From: Deltaproteobacteria bacterium
GTDB taxonomy: Bacteria; Desulfobacterota; Dissulfuribacteria; Dissulfuribacterales; QOAL01
Assembly: GCA_027003115.1 (NCBI GenBank)
Contig: JALWYS010000200.1
Location: 1 to 34,184, forward strand
Reading direction: 5' to 3'
DNA length: 34,184 bases
Under the pieces are notes generated by a model. That model searched no databases. It saw only the letters and a list, made by a program, of their open reading frames with translations, and had not been told where the DNA came from. Shown here one piece after another: positions 1 to 7,779 of the stretch. The translations under genes and the position numbers were made by a program. How positions within the stretch are numbered: the stretch's first letter is position 1; each line of letters opens with the position of its first letter.

Positions 1-1
1 C

Positions 2-235
2 CTGGATGATATTCTTTGTGAAAAGTACGACAGGACTGTCAACAATGACAACTGTATAAAATTCTCTAGTCTGACTCTGCAAATTCCCAGCAATACCTAC
101 AGATGCCATTATGTAAAAGTGAAGGTGCGAGTACATCGTTACCCAGATGGCAAACTGGCCATCTTTCACGGTCCCAGGAAGTTAGCAGCCTATAAGGCCA
201 ATGGAGAGCTGATTCGTGAACAAAAGGCTGCCTGA
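2..235 (+). CDS. IS transposase, C-terminal fragment (partial at window edge)
   Basis: An open frame enters from the left edge and runs 77 residues to TGA at 233-235. The fragment contains LQIPSNTYRCHYVKVKVRVH followed by a YPDGKLAIFHGPRKLAAY segment. This type of ending is known from ISNCY-group transposases, where it follows the DDE catalytic core. The catalytic residues lie outside the window, so whether the element is intact cannot be judged. The reading frame is clean to its end, with no sign of decay. Family assignment is from recall of the motif, not from a search. Confidence 0.65.
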   Translation: MDDILCEKYDRTVNNDNCIKFSSLTLQIPSNTYRCHYVKVKVRVHRYPDGKLAIFHGPRKLAAYKANGELIREQKAA

Positions 236-471
236 TATATTACCCGCTACGGACCTTTACAAGATGCTCCCGGCCTGGTGTCTAAAGGATGGCTTTGGCG
301 GTTGCACTGAAAAAATGAGCAGACAAGCCTTCAAACCGCTAACGCATCATATCAGACCGGGACCGGGCCAAGCCCTTCATCTTGTCAAGGCCTCTTCGCT
401 TGCTCCTTGCCATTTTCATGTCAGCAGGATGCCTCCGGCGGGGCGGTTCCCTAAAAAAATTAGCATATGTC

Positions 472-515
472 AAACCGGACAGTTTATTTGCTATAAAACC
501 GGACAACTCTATTTG
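472..515. repeat. Imperfect tandem repeat in the IS right end
   Basis: Two copies of AAACCGGACA followed by a variable T-rich stretch and ATTTG lie at 472-490 and 496-515, just before the palindrome at 514-524. They are probably part of the terminal region recognised by the transposase. No function beyond that can be read from the sequence. Confidence 0.5.
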
Positions 516-563
516 TTGACAACATGAACTATTAGACCTTAAAAAGATTCTGCATAGCACGGC

Positions 564-3152
564 CTACTGATATACCACTTCGTACTCCCCTCTTAAAAAG
601 GCATCAAGGTATCTTTGAACAGTTTCGTCACTGTCCATATGCACGTCAAGCTGTCTGGTAAAGCCAATAAGTCTTCCCAAAACTTCCAGGACTCGCTCCA
701 TATCTTCCCTGGGCATATTCGTTATCCTTGCAGTCACAACATCACCTTTCATTTTTACGTTTAGGTCATATGACTTTAAAATTTCACCAATAAGCCTAGC
801 TCGCCTGGACCTCTTGGTTATGTCTGTGGCCCCACCGAGGAATCGAAAGAAGATATGATTATCTCTCGGTAAATCGCTACAATATGCATCTACTATGTTG
901 AAGTGGTAACCAAACCGAAGACTCAGATTCACGTACTCCTTGGTTACAATGGCTATGTTATGGCCTGAATATTGTCCGCTGATGGCATCTGTAGGGGCAT
1001 TGACCATACTGGTGACCACGTCCCTGAAACTGACATCCATCACCTCTGTATGCCACACGCCTGGAGTCATCATCCCGTGCAAAAGAGCCTTAAAGGGGAT
1101 GGAAACAATGTGCTTGAATTCACAATAGTCCTCAGGTGCATCCTTGGAAATGCCGCCGCCGAGGTCAACCACCAAAATCCCAGCAGGTATTGGCAGGTCC
1201 AACCTCTTGGTGACAAGCCCCTGAAGCAGCTTCTTGGGGTCCTTTCCAAGGTCAATAAGCTCCTTGACGGCCTTTTCATGGATAAACCTAAGAATATCAT
1301 GGTATGTTTCGCACTTCTCGATACGAAAATCCTCGATCAAGGGATCAACCAGATTCAGGCGAGCTATCTCACCTAGAAGTCTCCTTAAGAGTCGGAAATC
1401 ACTGGATTCAAAAACGTTCATCCGCTGACAACTTCTATATACCAGGAGCTCCCTTACCTTGCCCTTGTAGATCTTCCTGTCCTCGGCATCCACTGTCACT
1501 TCCATACCGTCTCGCACCTTTGACATTATTCCCTTGACATTGACCAGGCACGGAACACCTAATTCCCTGCATATAGTGGACATGTGACTTACCGGTGTCC
1601 CCACTTCGGTTACTATCGCAGAAACCTTTTTCATAACCTGCACAAACAAAGACATGTCCCTGGGGCTTACCAGGACCGCGCCCTCTGGCACATCCTTCAA
1701 GTCCCGGATATTTCTAACAATCTTTACTGGCCCGTAACCAATGCCCTGTTGCGCGGTTTGGCCTTGTCCGCCTGAGATTAACTCGTACTTCTCCTCAAGA
1801 TTTAGCAGTGAGCGGTCTATAGCCTCGTCTTTTTTTACAAGCAATGGCCTGGATTGGAGTATAAGGACGTCATCATCTTGTTCCACCGCCCATTCGATGT
1901 CCTGGGGATGTTTGAAGTAATTTTCAAGTTTCACTCCCATTTCACCAAGCTCAATAAGTTGTTCGTCATTAAGACAAGGCTTGTCTTGGAGGTCCTCGGA
2001 TATTTTTCTCTTTTCAAGCCCACCCTTTGGACTAAGAAAGAGTCCTTCTTCTTTTTTGGATAACTTTTTCTCAATAACCTTTACCCGATTCCTTTTAGAG
2101 AGCCTGAAGGTATCTGTGGGCATTTTCCCATCAACCACAGCCTCGCCCTGACCCCAGTTGCCCACTACAACCATTACATCGGAAGCAGGATCAAGGGGAT
2201 CTGTTGTGTAAAGAACGCCACTGCTTTTAGCGTCAACCATTATCTGACAAAGGGCAGCAATGGACATCTGCCCTTCCCCTTCAAGAACGGCCCTTCGGTA
2301 TTCAATAACGTGTCTGTTAAATAGACTTGTAACAACCGTTTTATAGGCCGAAAATACCTTATCAGGGACTGGTTCAACATTGAGGACAGAGTCGAATTGA
2401 CCAGCAAAAGAAAAATCCATATCCTCTTCCTGGGCGCTACTTCTAACCGCCAATCTGAGAGGGCCCTCTGTCTTGTTTTTCAGCCGTCTTAAAGCCCGTC
2501 CGATATCCTTGATAAGCTGCGGAGGAGGCTCAATCTGGGAAATGGCCTGCTGGACCTCCTTTCGTAGAGCCTCTATTTCCTCCGGACTCACACGGGGAGA
2601 AGCCAAGAATCCTTCAAGTTTATCAACCTTGGGATCAAGTCCGTTGTAAGCTATTACGTCATGATAGGCCTTTGTTGTTATGACAAACCCTTCTGGAACT
2701 GGAAAATCAAGATCTGCTATGATCTTGGCAAGGTGAAGGGCCTTACCGCCCACTATGGAGTATTCGGCCTTGGAAATCTCGCAAAGCAGTATGATCGAAG
2801 GCCCCTGTCGGGCTTCACGCCCTTGCAGAATCAACTGAAGCTTGTCATGGATCCTATCATAAACCTCGTACAGTTCTGTGTATCTATTGTCGCAAAGTGC
2901 GTTAAGATTATGGATGCACTTTAGAATCGTCTCGGAAAGCTCCTCAAAGGTGGTTTCTATATAATGCCTATCAAACAGATATTCGCCACTCAGCTTCTCA
3001 CCCATGTCTGCTATCAGCTCAAGGGCAGTCTGGTTGCAATGCAGCACCTGCTTAAATCGTCTGAATTTCTCCCGAATAGTAGAAGCGGTTACCGGTGGAG
3101 CTCCAGCGATTACAATTTTAATTTTATGGACAAGGTCTTGAACAAATCGCAC
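564..3152 (-). CDS. PEP-synthase-like dikinase with unknown C-terminal domain (paralogue 1)
   Basis: The protein has 862 residues from a GTG at 3152 preceded by GGGAGG. The frame stays open 21 codons further, but that stretch runs through a terminator hairpin and has no ribosome site. Order of domains: helical N-terminus (about 1-115); PPDK_N-type ATP-grasp domain (about 130-435) with GGKALHLAK, AVRSSAQEED and DIEWAV...LILQSRP; a swivelling PEP-utiliser domain with GTPVSHMST (His at about 523, the expected phosphohistidine); then about 275 residues that are not the PEP/pyruvate TIM barrel of true PEP synthase. That tail has HDILRFIHEKAV, DLGGG, PFKALLHG, YHFNIVD and NHIFFRFLGG, and is shared with the genes at 21008 and 23674. 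Inference: it phosphorylates its own histidine from ATP and passes phosphate to an unknown acceptor. It lies downstream of a TSUP transporter operon, behind a terminator. PEP synthase activity is unlikely because the substrate barrel is missing. Confidence 0.85.
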   Translation of the reverse strand: MRFVQDLVHKIKIVIAGAPPVTASTIREKFRRFKQVLHCNQTALELIADMGEKLSGEYLFDRHYIETTFEELSETILKCIHNLNALCDNRYTELYEVYDRIHDKLQLILQGREARQGPSIILLCEISKAEYSIVGGKALHLAKIIADLDFPVPEGFVITTKAYHDVIAYNGLDPKVDKLEGFLASPRVSPEEIEALRKEVQQAISQIEPPPQLIKDIGRALRRLKNKTEGPLRLAVRSSAQEEDMDFSFAGQFDSVLNVEPVPDKVFSAYKTVVTSLFNRHVIEYRRAVLEGEGQMSIAALCQIMVDAKSSGVLYTTDPLDPASDVMVVVGNWGQGEAVVDGKMPTDTFRLSKRNRVKVIEKKLSKKEEGLFLSPKGGLEKRKISEDLQDKPCLNDEQLIELGEMGVKLENYFKHPQDIEWAVEQDDDVLILQSRPLLVKKDEAIDRSLLNLEEKYELISGGQGQTAQQGIGYGPVKIVRNIRDLKDVPEGAVLVSPRDMSLFVQVMKKVSAIVTEVGTPVSHMSTICRELGVPCLVNVKGIMSKVRDGMEVTVDAEDRKIYKGKVRELLVYRSCQRMNVFESSDFRLLRRLLGEIARLNLVDPLIEDFRIEKCETYHDILRFIHEKAVKELIDLGKDPKKLLQGLVTKRLDLPIPAGILVVDLGGGISKDAPEDYCEFKHIVSIPFKALLHGMMTPGVWHTEVMDVSFRDVVTSMVNAPTDAISGQYSGHNIAIVTKEYVNLSLRFGYHFNIVDAYCSDLPRDNHIFFRFLGGATDITKRSRRARLIGEILKSYDLNVKMKGDVVTARITNMPREDMERVLEVLGRLIGFTRQLDVHMDSDETVQRYLDAFLRGEYEVVYQ

Positions 3153-3166
3153 GTAAAAGTCCTCCC

Positions 3167-3206
3167 AAAAAAAACCCCTGCGTCCATTGTTACACAAATG
3201 CAGGGG
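3167..3206 (-). terminator. Rho-independent terminator/attenuator between transporter operon and dikinase-like gene
   Basis: On the minus strand CCCCTGC (3206-3200) pairs with GCAGGGG (3181-3175), followed at once by eight Ts (3174-3167). It ends the TSUP operon. The GGGAGG ribosome site of the dikinase-like gene starts directly after the T tract, leaving no room for a promoter between them. The downstream gene must therefore depend on readthrough, or on a promoter inside or upstream of the hairpin. Confidence 0.85.
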
Positions 3207-3207
3207 T

Positions 3208-3237
3208 AAAAACAAGAATGGGAGGGTACTTGTTTTT
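3208..3237. other. 9-bp perfect inverted repeat
   Basis: AAAAACAAG (3208-3216) and CTTGTTTTT (3229-3237) are perfect complements around a 12-base loop. They lie between the stop of the gene at 3252 and the GC-rich terminator. The stem is AT-rich, so it may add a second weak hairpin that modulates termination or protects the 3' end. It has no independent T tract. Confidence 0.5.
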
Positions 3238-3251
3238 CTCTTTAAGAACCG

Positions 3252-4022
3252 CTAATGACCACCACCGCCCTTAAAAACCATGCCAACGCCAAAACCGGCA
3301 ACAATGGCCACTATAATAGCAATTACACCATAGAGAGCAGGTTTTTCAAAGGCCATGTGTGTCAGATGCTTGATAAGGCCTACCCTCTCAACCCGTATTT
3401 TCGTCTGGGCCTTTTCCACCACTTGGCCGTTTTCCACAGCAAAGGCCTCTACATCGTAATCTCCTGGAGGGGCCTCAAATGGCCAATTAATATTTATAGA
3501 AAATGCATGATGCTTTTTATCCACATGCACAACACCGTCTTCTTCATCGTAGAGCTCATCCTCTTCCATGAATTTAATAAATTCCGCTATCCACTTTTCC
3601 CGGTCAAAATCCTTCATGCTGGTCCTGATTTTGGCCTTTTTGCTAAGAGCATCGTAGCCAATTGACAATCCCTTGCAGACCTCTGGAGGCAGCATCTTAT
3701 GAATATCCCTAGTGGAATAAACCAGGTAGACCCTTGGTACATCTTCAAAGACGATGTTGCCAAGCTTCATCCAGAATATCCCGCCTGCCTTTCCCTTGTA
3801 CTTGAGATGTTGCTCCCCCAGTTTTGAGCTTATTTGTATTATCACGTCGCTCGTATTAAGGCCTGTCCCCTCGACCTTCAATTTGGTTCCGTGATAACCA
3901 AGGGTTATTGGAATTTTACCAGGCGTTACCTTCATGGTGAGGGCAGATGCCTCGCCCAGAAAAAACAGCAAAAAGAAAACATAAACAAGGGCCGTTTTTA
4001 ACAATATATGGATCTTGATCAT
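3252..4022 (-). CDS. Membrane-anchored extracytoplasmic protein, TSUP partner (TIGR02186-like)
   Basis: The protein has 256 residues: an N-terminal hydrophobic signal (about 5-27, ending near EASA), an all-beta-looking extracytoplasmic region (about 28-225) and one C-terminal membrane segment (about 230-250), then the tail KGGGGH. The second half has a segment beginning FSININWPFEAPPGDYDVEAF, which looks like an Ig-like fold. It starts two bases after the TSUP permease stop, so the two are translationally coupled. From memory this resembles the TIGR02186/Alph_Pro_TM family, which is often encoded beside TauE/SafE permeases; that assignment is unverified. Inference: a periplasm-facing accessory subunit of the permease. 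Its actual role is unknown. Transcription ends at the terminator at 3167-3206. Confidence 0.75.
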   Translation of the reverse strand: MIKIHILLKTALVYVFFLLFFLGEASALTMKVTPGKIPITLGYHGTKLKVEGTGLNTSDVIIQISSKLGEQHLKYKGKAGGIFWMKLGNIVFEDVPRVYLVYSTRDIHKMLPPEVCKGLSIGYDALSKKAKIRTSMKDFDREKWIAEFIKFMEEDELYDEEDGVVHVDKKHHAFSININWPFEAPPGDYDVEAFAVENGQVVEKAQTKIRVERVGLIKHLTHMAFEKPALYGVIAIIVAIVAGFGVGMVFKGGGGH

Positions 4023-4024
4023 GA

Positions 4025-4987
4025 TTAGTGCCCTCCTCCGTGTGCAAGTAATAAGCTTGGCTCAAGCACCAGTCCAAGAATCATCTTAATGGTCACCCCA
4101 ATCACTATCATGGCCAGCAATATCTTTAGCTGCTCGCCATGCAGTTTCTTACCCAACTTTGTCCCAAGTTGGGCTCCAATAGTTGAACCAAGAAGAAGCA
4201 GAATGGCAAGAATGATATCAACAGTGTGGTTCTGATAGGACTGGAGAAATGTCACCTCTACACATGTGAACATGATCTGGAAAAGGCTTGTCCCCACGAC
4301 AACGTGCATTGGCATGCGAAGCAGATAGATCATAACCGGGACCATGAGAAAGCCGCCCCCAACTCCCATGATGGCAGCAAGCACACCCACAAAGATTCCA
4401 AGACCAATAGGGAGTATGGCCGAGTGGGTAACCCCAGATTTCTCAAAATGTATCTGAAAAGGAAGCGAAGAGACCATGCTTTTCTTTTTTGCCTTAGCCC
4501 TGGCCTTTTGTCTTTCTTTTCTTTCTGCTTCCAAACGCTCCTCCTCGCTCATGAGCTGGACAGCCTTTTGCTTTTTCATGGCATGCAGGCTTTCAAAAAA
4601 CATGAATGTTCCCACGATGCCTAACATTATGACGTAGGTCATCTTGATAAGGAAATCGGCCCCACCTGTAGCTCTTAGAACCTTGATTACATGAACTCCA
4701 AGGGCTCCGCCTGCAAAACCACCGGCCAAAAGAAGCAGACCCATCTTGAAATCAACGTTTCCAAGCCTCCAGTGAGCAAGGGTCCCTGAGGCCGATGCAG
4801 CAACTATCTGGTTTGCGTCGGTAGCTGCTGCAACAGTTGGGGGAATACCTATCATCATAAGCAGAGGCGTCATTAAGAACCCCCCTCCCACTCCAAACAA
4901 GCCGGACAGCAAGCCCACTAACAGGCCCAGGCCTACAACCAACAAGAGATTTACGCTTGTGAGCGCAATCGGCAAGTAAATATACAT
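4025..4987 (-). CDS. TSUP (TauE/SafE) family anion permease
   Basis: The protein has 320 residues with about eight membrane segments in two homologous halves. Each half opens with the family signature: GLFGVGGGFLMTPLL near residue 30 and IMGVGGGFLMVPVM near residue 210. A long, highly charged cytoplasmic loop (about 140-175, rich in Lys, Arg and Glu) separates the halves. Members of the family move sulfite, sulfoacetate, thiosulfate or other small anions; the substrate cannot be read from sequence. ATG with GGAGGG 10 bases upstream. It follows a USP-like gene by 46 bases and precedes its membrane-anchored partner by 2, so it is the centre of a three-gene operon. It ends in HGGGH, similar to tails on two other membrane proteins here. 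Confidence 0.9.
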   Translation of the reverse strand: MYIYLPIALTSVNLLLVVGLGLLVGLLSGLFGVGGGFLMTPLLMMIGIPPTVAAATDANQIVAASASGTLAHWRLGNVDFKMGLLLLAGGFAGGALGVHVIKVLRATGGADFLIKMTYVIMLGIVGTFMFFESLHAMKKQKAVQLMSEEERLEAERKERQKARAKAKKKSMVSSLPFQIHFEKSGVTHSAILPIGLGIFVGVLAAIMGVGGGFLMVPVMIYLLRMPMHVVVGTSLFQIMFTCVEVTFLQSYQNHTVDIILAILLLLGSTIGAQLGTKLGKKLHGEQLKILLAMIVIGVTIKMILGLVLEPSLLLAHGGGH

Positions 4988-5033
4988 ATCTAAAGACCCT
5001 CCTATGAAAATACTTTTATTGTAGCCTTATGAT

Positions 5034-5561
5034 TCAGGCCGAAGCTATTTCAATGGGATAAAGGGTGCAATCCGCATTGATCTGCCTCAAGACCTTTTTG
5101 AAATATTCGTCACTCCAAGGCCTGGCAAGGAACACGGTCAGCTCTCCAAAATACCAGCGAGGATGACTGCAGACCTCATTAACTATCCTGGCCGACCATT
5201 TCCGCTTCTTATCAAAATCCTCATCGTTTACAGTCCCGGCAATGAGGCAAGATATTTTTTGAGAAACTATAAATTCCACGAGACTCTTATCCGATCTCGT
5301 TTCAATTAAGTGATAGGTACTTTTTACCTTTTCCAGCTCACAGAGGCCCGAAACAAGCTGGAGAAAAGAGGATGGTGAAAAATAATTCCAGCTCTCTTTG
5401 GGAGAAACAGCATCCTGTAAAGCCAGCCTGTTAGGCACAATGAGCAAGGAAAAGAGCGTGGCATCCGTTCTCCTTGCAAGCTTTACAGCGCAAAAACTGG
5501 CATAAAGATCAGAGTTACTTCCGTCTGCCAAGAGCGCCACCCTTTTGCCCATCCGACTCAC
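5034..5561 (-). CDS. Divergent universal-stress-protein-like protein
   Basis: The protein has 175 residues from a GTG at 5561 with AGGGA 4-5 bases upstream; an ATG three codons in is the alternative start. The first strand KRVALLADGSNSD and the following helix resemble the nucleotide-binding fold of USPs, and a second strand-helix unit (KSLVEFIVSQKISCLIAG) fits the same alpha/beta layout. The glycine-rich C-terminal ATP loop of classical USPs is missing, so it may not bind ATP. It is the first gene of the TSUP permease operon. A similar non-classical USP follows the YeiH permease at 13565. Inference: a cytoplasmic regulator of the adjacent permease. Confidence 0.7.
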   Translation of the reverse strand: MSRMGKRVALLADGSNSDLYASFCAVKLARRTDATLFSLLIVPNRLALQDAVSPKESWNYFSPSSFLQLVSGLCELEKVKSTYHLIETRSDKSLVEFIVSQKISCLIAGTVNDEDFDKKRKWSARIVNEVCSHPRWYFGELTVFLARPWSDEYFKKVLRQINADCTLYPIEIASA

Positions 5562-5901
5562 ACTATCCCTAATGAAACTTTTATAAAAAATGCGCCAGAT
5601 TAACAGAAAAAATTAACAAGCTCTGGTTCATAGCTTGATAAGCATTCACCATGCCACGACAGATAACCTAGCGAATTTTTTGAATTTTTGGGAAATCAAC
5701 ACAAAAAAAACACCTGCTTCTTTGTGCAAAAAATTACTTGAAGCTGTCCTAAAACGAAACGCTGACGACTTAACAGAGTGAAAATATTAACTTTTTATAT
5801 GTGCAACAGATGTTTCTTTTTGGAACATCTGAACAAAAGGAGACAGAGGCAAATCTAGAACCTAGAATATATTTAAGATGGCATTGAAGACAAAAGGAAA
5901 T
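5562..5901. other. AT-rich intergenic region upstream of the TSUP operon
   Basis: No coding region is supported here. The stretch is AT-rich and should carry the promoter of the minus-strand operon starting at 5561, but I could not pick a convincing -35/-10 pair. The clearest structure is the inverted repeat at 5807-5831, listed separately. Confidence 0.5.
5807..5831. promoter_or_regulatory. Perfect 8-bp inverted repeat, possible operator
   Basis: CAGATGTT (5807-5814) and AACATCTG (5824-5831) are exact reverse complements separated by nine bases. There is no T tract on either side, so it is not a standard terminator. It sits about 250 bases upstream of the TSUP operon start and about 75 bases beyond the terminator of the next operon. 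It could be a dimeric regulator site; the regulator is unknown. Confidence 0.35.
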
Positions 5902-5926
5902 AAAAAACCCCAGGTAGAACCTGAGG
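5902..5926 (-). terminator. Rho-independent terminator of the SLC13-USP operon
   Basis: On the minus strand CCTCAGGT (5926-5919) pairs with ACCTGGGG (5915-5908) with one mismatch and a three-base loop, followed by six Ts (5907-5902). It lies about 35 bases after the stop of the SUMF1-fold gene and closes the operon that begins at 11473. Confidence 0.8.
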
Positions 5927-5959
5927 CCTTAAGAGACTGATAAAAAACATCTTTCTAAT

Positions 5960-6754
5960 TCAGGGCATCTTTACCACCCTAAAACCAAGGGCAGAGTTAC
6001 CTTTGAAAGGGAAAAAGCCGTGACGGTATGCCGATCTGCAAGAATCTGGCAAGGCATCCCAGCCCCCTCCCCTTTCAACCTTTAACACACCGTTTTCCGG
6101 ACCCTTGGGATCTTTTTCAGGCGACTTTGAGTAATAATCAAAGGAATACCAATCGTGACACCACTCCCAGACATTCCCATGCATATCGTAGAGACCCCAC
6201 TGGTTGGGCTTTAAAAGGCCTACCTCATGGGTTTGTGCATTTGAATTGTGGTAATACCAAGCATACAAGGGAAGATCCGTCACCATGTCCCCGAAACAGT
6301 AAGAACCTGGTTCGCCTGCCCGAGCAGCATATTCCCATTCGGCTTCGGTGGGTAGTCTGTACTTGTCTGTCTTCTCTATCTCGTTAAGCCTCTTTATGAA
6401 CTTTTGTACGTCATACCAGGAAACATTTTCAACTGGACGCCTTCGCCCCTTGAAATGACTTGGATTGGAACCCATTACCGCAACCCACTGTGCCTGGGTT
6501 ACTTCATATTTTCCAATGTAAAAGGATTTGGTAATGGTAACCTTATGCCTGGGAAGCTCGTCTATATCCGCGTTTTCAAAGTGTCTGGCAGCCCCCATCA
6601 TGAAAGATCCTGCAGGAATCAATACGAACTCCATGCCGATACTGTTTTTGAAGGTCTTTAATCCTGCATTTACTGGCACAGGATTTAGTGTGATTAAAGC
6701 TATAATCAAAAAGCAGCATGGGCTTAAAAAGCCTCTCCCCGTTAACAGGTACAT
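5960..6754 (-). CDS. Secreted SUMF1/FGE-fold protein
   Basis: The protein has 264 residues with an N-terminal signal (about 8-30, cleavage likely after VNA) and one FGE-sulfatase/SUMF1 domain filling the rest. Family motifs: GMEFVLIPAGSFMMG, YEVTQAQW, RPVENVSWYDV, YRLPTEAEWEYAARAG, GLYDMHGNVWEWC, RGGGW and ALGFRVV. True formylglycine-generating enzymes use two cysteines in the late loop. Here only the second is kept (SCRSAYR) and the first position is Ala, so copper-dependent sulfatase activation is unlikely. SUMF1 domains also serve as binding or structural modules in secreted proteins. It is the last gene of the SLC13/ArsB permease operon, 38 bases after the tandem USP, followed by a terminator. 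Inference: an extracytoplasmic accessory protein. Confidence 0.85.
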   Translation of the reverse strand: MYLLTGRGFLSPCCFLIIALITLNPVPVNAGLKTFKNSIGMEFVLIPAGSFMMGAARHFENADIDELPRHKVTITKSFYIGKYEVTQAQWVAVMGSNPSHFKGRRRPVENVSWYDVQKFIKRLNEIEKTDKYRLPTEAEWEYAARAGEPGSYCFGDMVTDLPLYAWYYHNSNAQTHEVGLLKPNQWGLYDMHGNVWEWCHDWYSFDYYSKSPEKDPKGPENGVLKVERGGGWDALPDSCRSAYRHGFFPFKGNSALGFRVVKMP

Positions 6755-6792
6755 ATTTTGAACCCTCCTTCATTTCTAAAAGGCCTTACAGG

Positions 6793-7758
6793 CTATTCCT
6801 CTTCCTCTGGTGAAACCACTGCCATTGTCTTCTTAGCGCATTTGCCTAGTACAGCCCGCGCGACGCTTCCCACAAGGACGTCCGTTATTGCGCTCCTTAT
6901 GGTTCTACCAAGAAAAATAATATCTGCATCGGATTCCTCCGCATAGGAGGCGATTATTTCAGACGGATCCCCAGCTACAGCCTTTTCAACTATCCTCTCA
7001 GAGGCAATACCTGCCTGTTCAAGTTCCTTTCGGGCCGTTTTGAGAACCCCTTCTGCCTCTTCAACAGGACTTGGCCAGGATTCTGATTCCGCCGCCTCGG
7101 CAATATCGGCAACATCCATGACAGTCAACAGGATGGCACGTGTAGCTTTTGCATAGCTCATAAACACCCCGGCCTCTTTGACTGCGGCCAAAGAGCCGGC
7201 CGAACCGTCTACCGGTATCAGGATGTTTTTGAAGTCTACAGGCCCTTCCTCTGGAAAATCAGTTCCTGGAATATAAACGGAGCATACACCTCTTCCATAA
7301 AGGATTCCAGAAGTGACGCTTCCAATAAAGGAACCCTTTACAGGATCCATGCATCTCCTTTGCATGACTACTGTTGAGTAATCATATTTCCGTACAAATT
7401 CCAATATCTTATCTGCAGGCTTTCCGTCCACTATCTCCATGTCAATGGGAGCCTTAGGCCTATAGTAGGCCACCAGTTCCTTTGCCTTGTTCATTATAGG
7501 GGTGATCTCCCTGTTTATGAACTCCTCGCGGAGCCTCTTGAACGTTTCGCTCTCCAGGACGAGACCGGCCCTAATATCTATGTTTGTCATGTGGGTGCTA
7601 AGATACCTGCCAGCCATCACATGCAACAGAGTAATTTCGGTAACCCTGTCTCCAAGCAAAGCGGTAAGGGCACCCGCCAACCTGCATGCAGCAGTAAAGG
7701 TCCCTTTCCCATCAATAGGAAGCAAAAACTTGGTAAGAGGTTCTGGTTTCTTGGTCAT
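6793..7758 (-). CDS. Tandem universal stress protein (two USP domains)
   Basis: The protein has 321 residues with two USP domains, about 8-150 and 160-315. The second opens with KNILIPVDGSAGS, the usual first strand and Asp of the ATP site, and closes with FLGRTIRSAITDVLVGSVAR, equivalent to the glycine-rich phosphate loop. The first domain (KFLLPIDGKGTF) is more divergent but ends in a similar segment around RRCMDPVKGSFIGSVTSG. No membrane segment, so cytoplasmic. It lies 21 bases downstream of an ArsB-type permease and upstream of the SUMF1-fold gene in one operon. USPs encoded next to SLC13-type permeases are thought to regulate transport in response to nucleotide levels; that role is inferred here. 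Confidence 0.9.
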   Translation of the reverse strand: MTKKPEPLTKFLLPIDGKGTFTAACRLAGALTALLGDRVTEITLLHVMAGRYLSTHMTNIDIRAGLVLESETFKRLREEFINREITPIMNKAKELVAYYRPKAPIDMEIVDGKPADKILEFVRKYDYSTVVMQRRCMDPVKGSFIGSVTSGILYGRGVCSVYIPGTDFPEEGPVDFKNILIPVDGSAGSLAAVKEAGVFMSYAKATRAILLTVMDVADIAEAAESESWPSPVEEAEGVLKTARKELEQAGIASERIVEKAVAGDPSEIIASYAEESDADIIFLGRTIRSAITDVLVGSVARAVLGKCAKKTMAVVSPEEEE

Positions 7759-7779
7759 TTTCCCCTCTCTTTTAGCTAA

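Larger units (their letters stand above)
1..526 (+). mobile_element. 3' end of an insertion sequence, probably ISNCY-like
   Basis: The window opens inside an IS. It contains the last codons of a transposase (stop at 233-235), then about 290 noncoding bases ending in a short tandem repeat (472-490 and 496-515) and the near-palindrome TGTTGACAACA at 514-524. I take that as the approximate right end by inference, because no left end or target duplication is visible. The ISNCY assignment rests on recalled resemblance of the transposase C-terminus and is tentative. The element ends about 40 bases from the stop of the minus-strand gene at 564, so it may have displaced that gene's native terminator: I see no strong hairpin in 527-563. 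Confidence 0.6.

Noticed and set aside
216-527. 103-codon plus-strand ORF after the transposase
   Set aside because: It overlaps the transposase end and the IS terminal repeats, has no ribosome site and encodes an improbable Pro/Cys/His-rich sequence.
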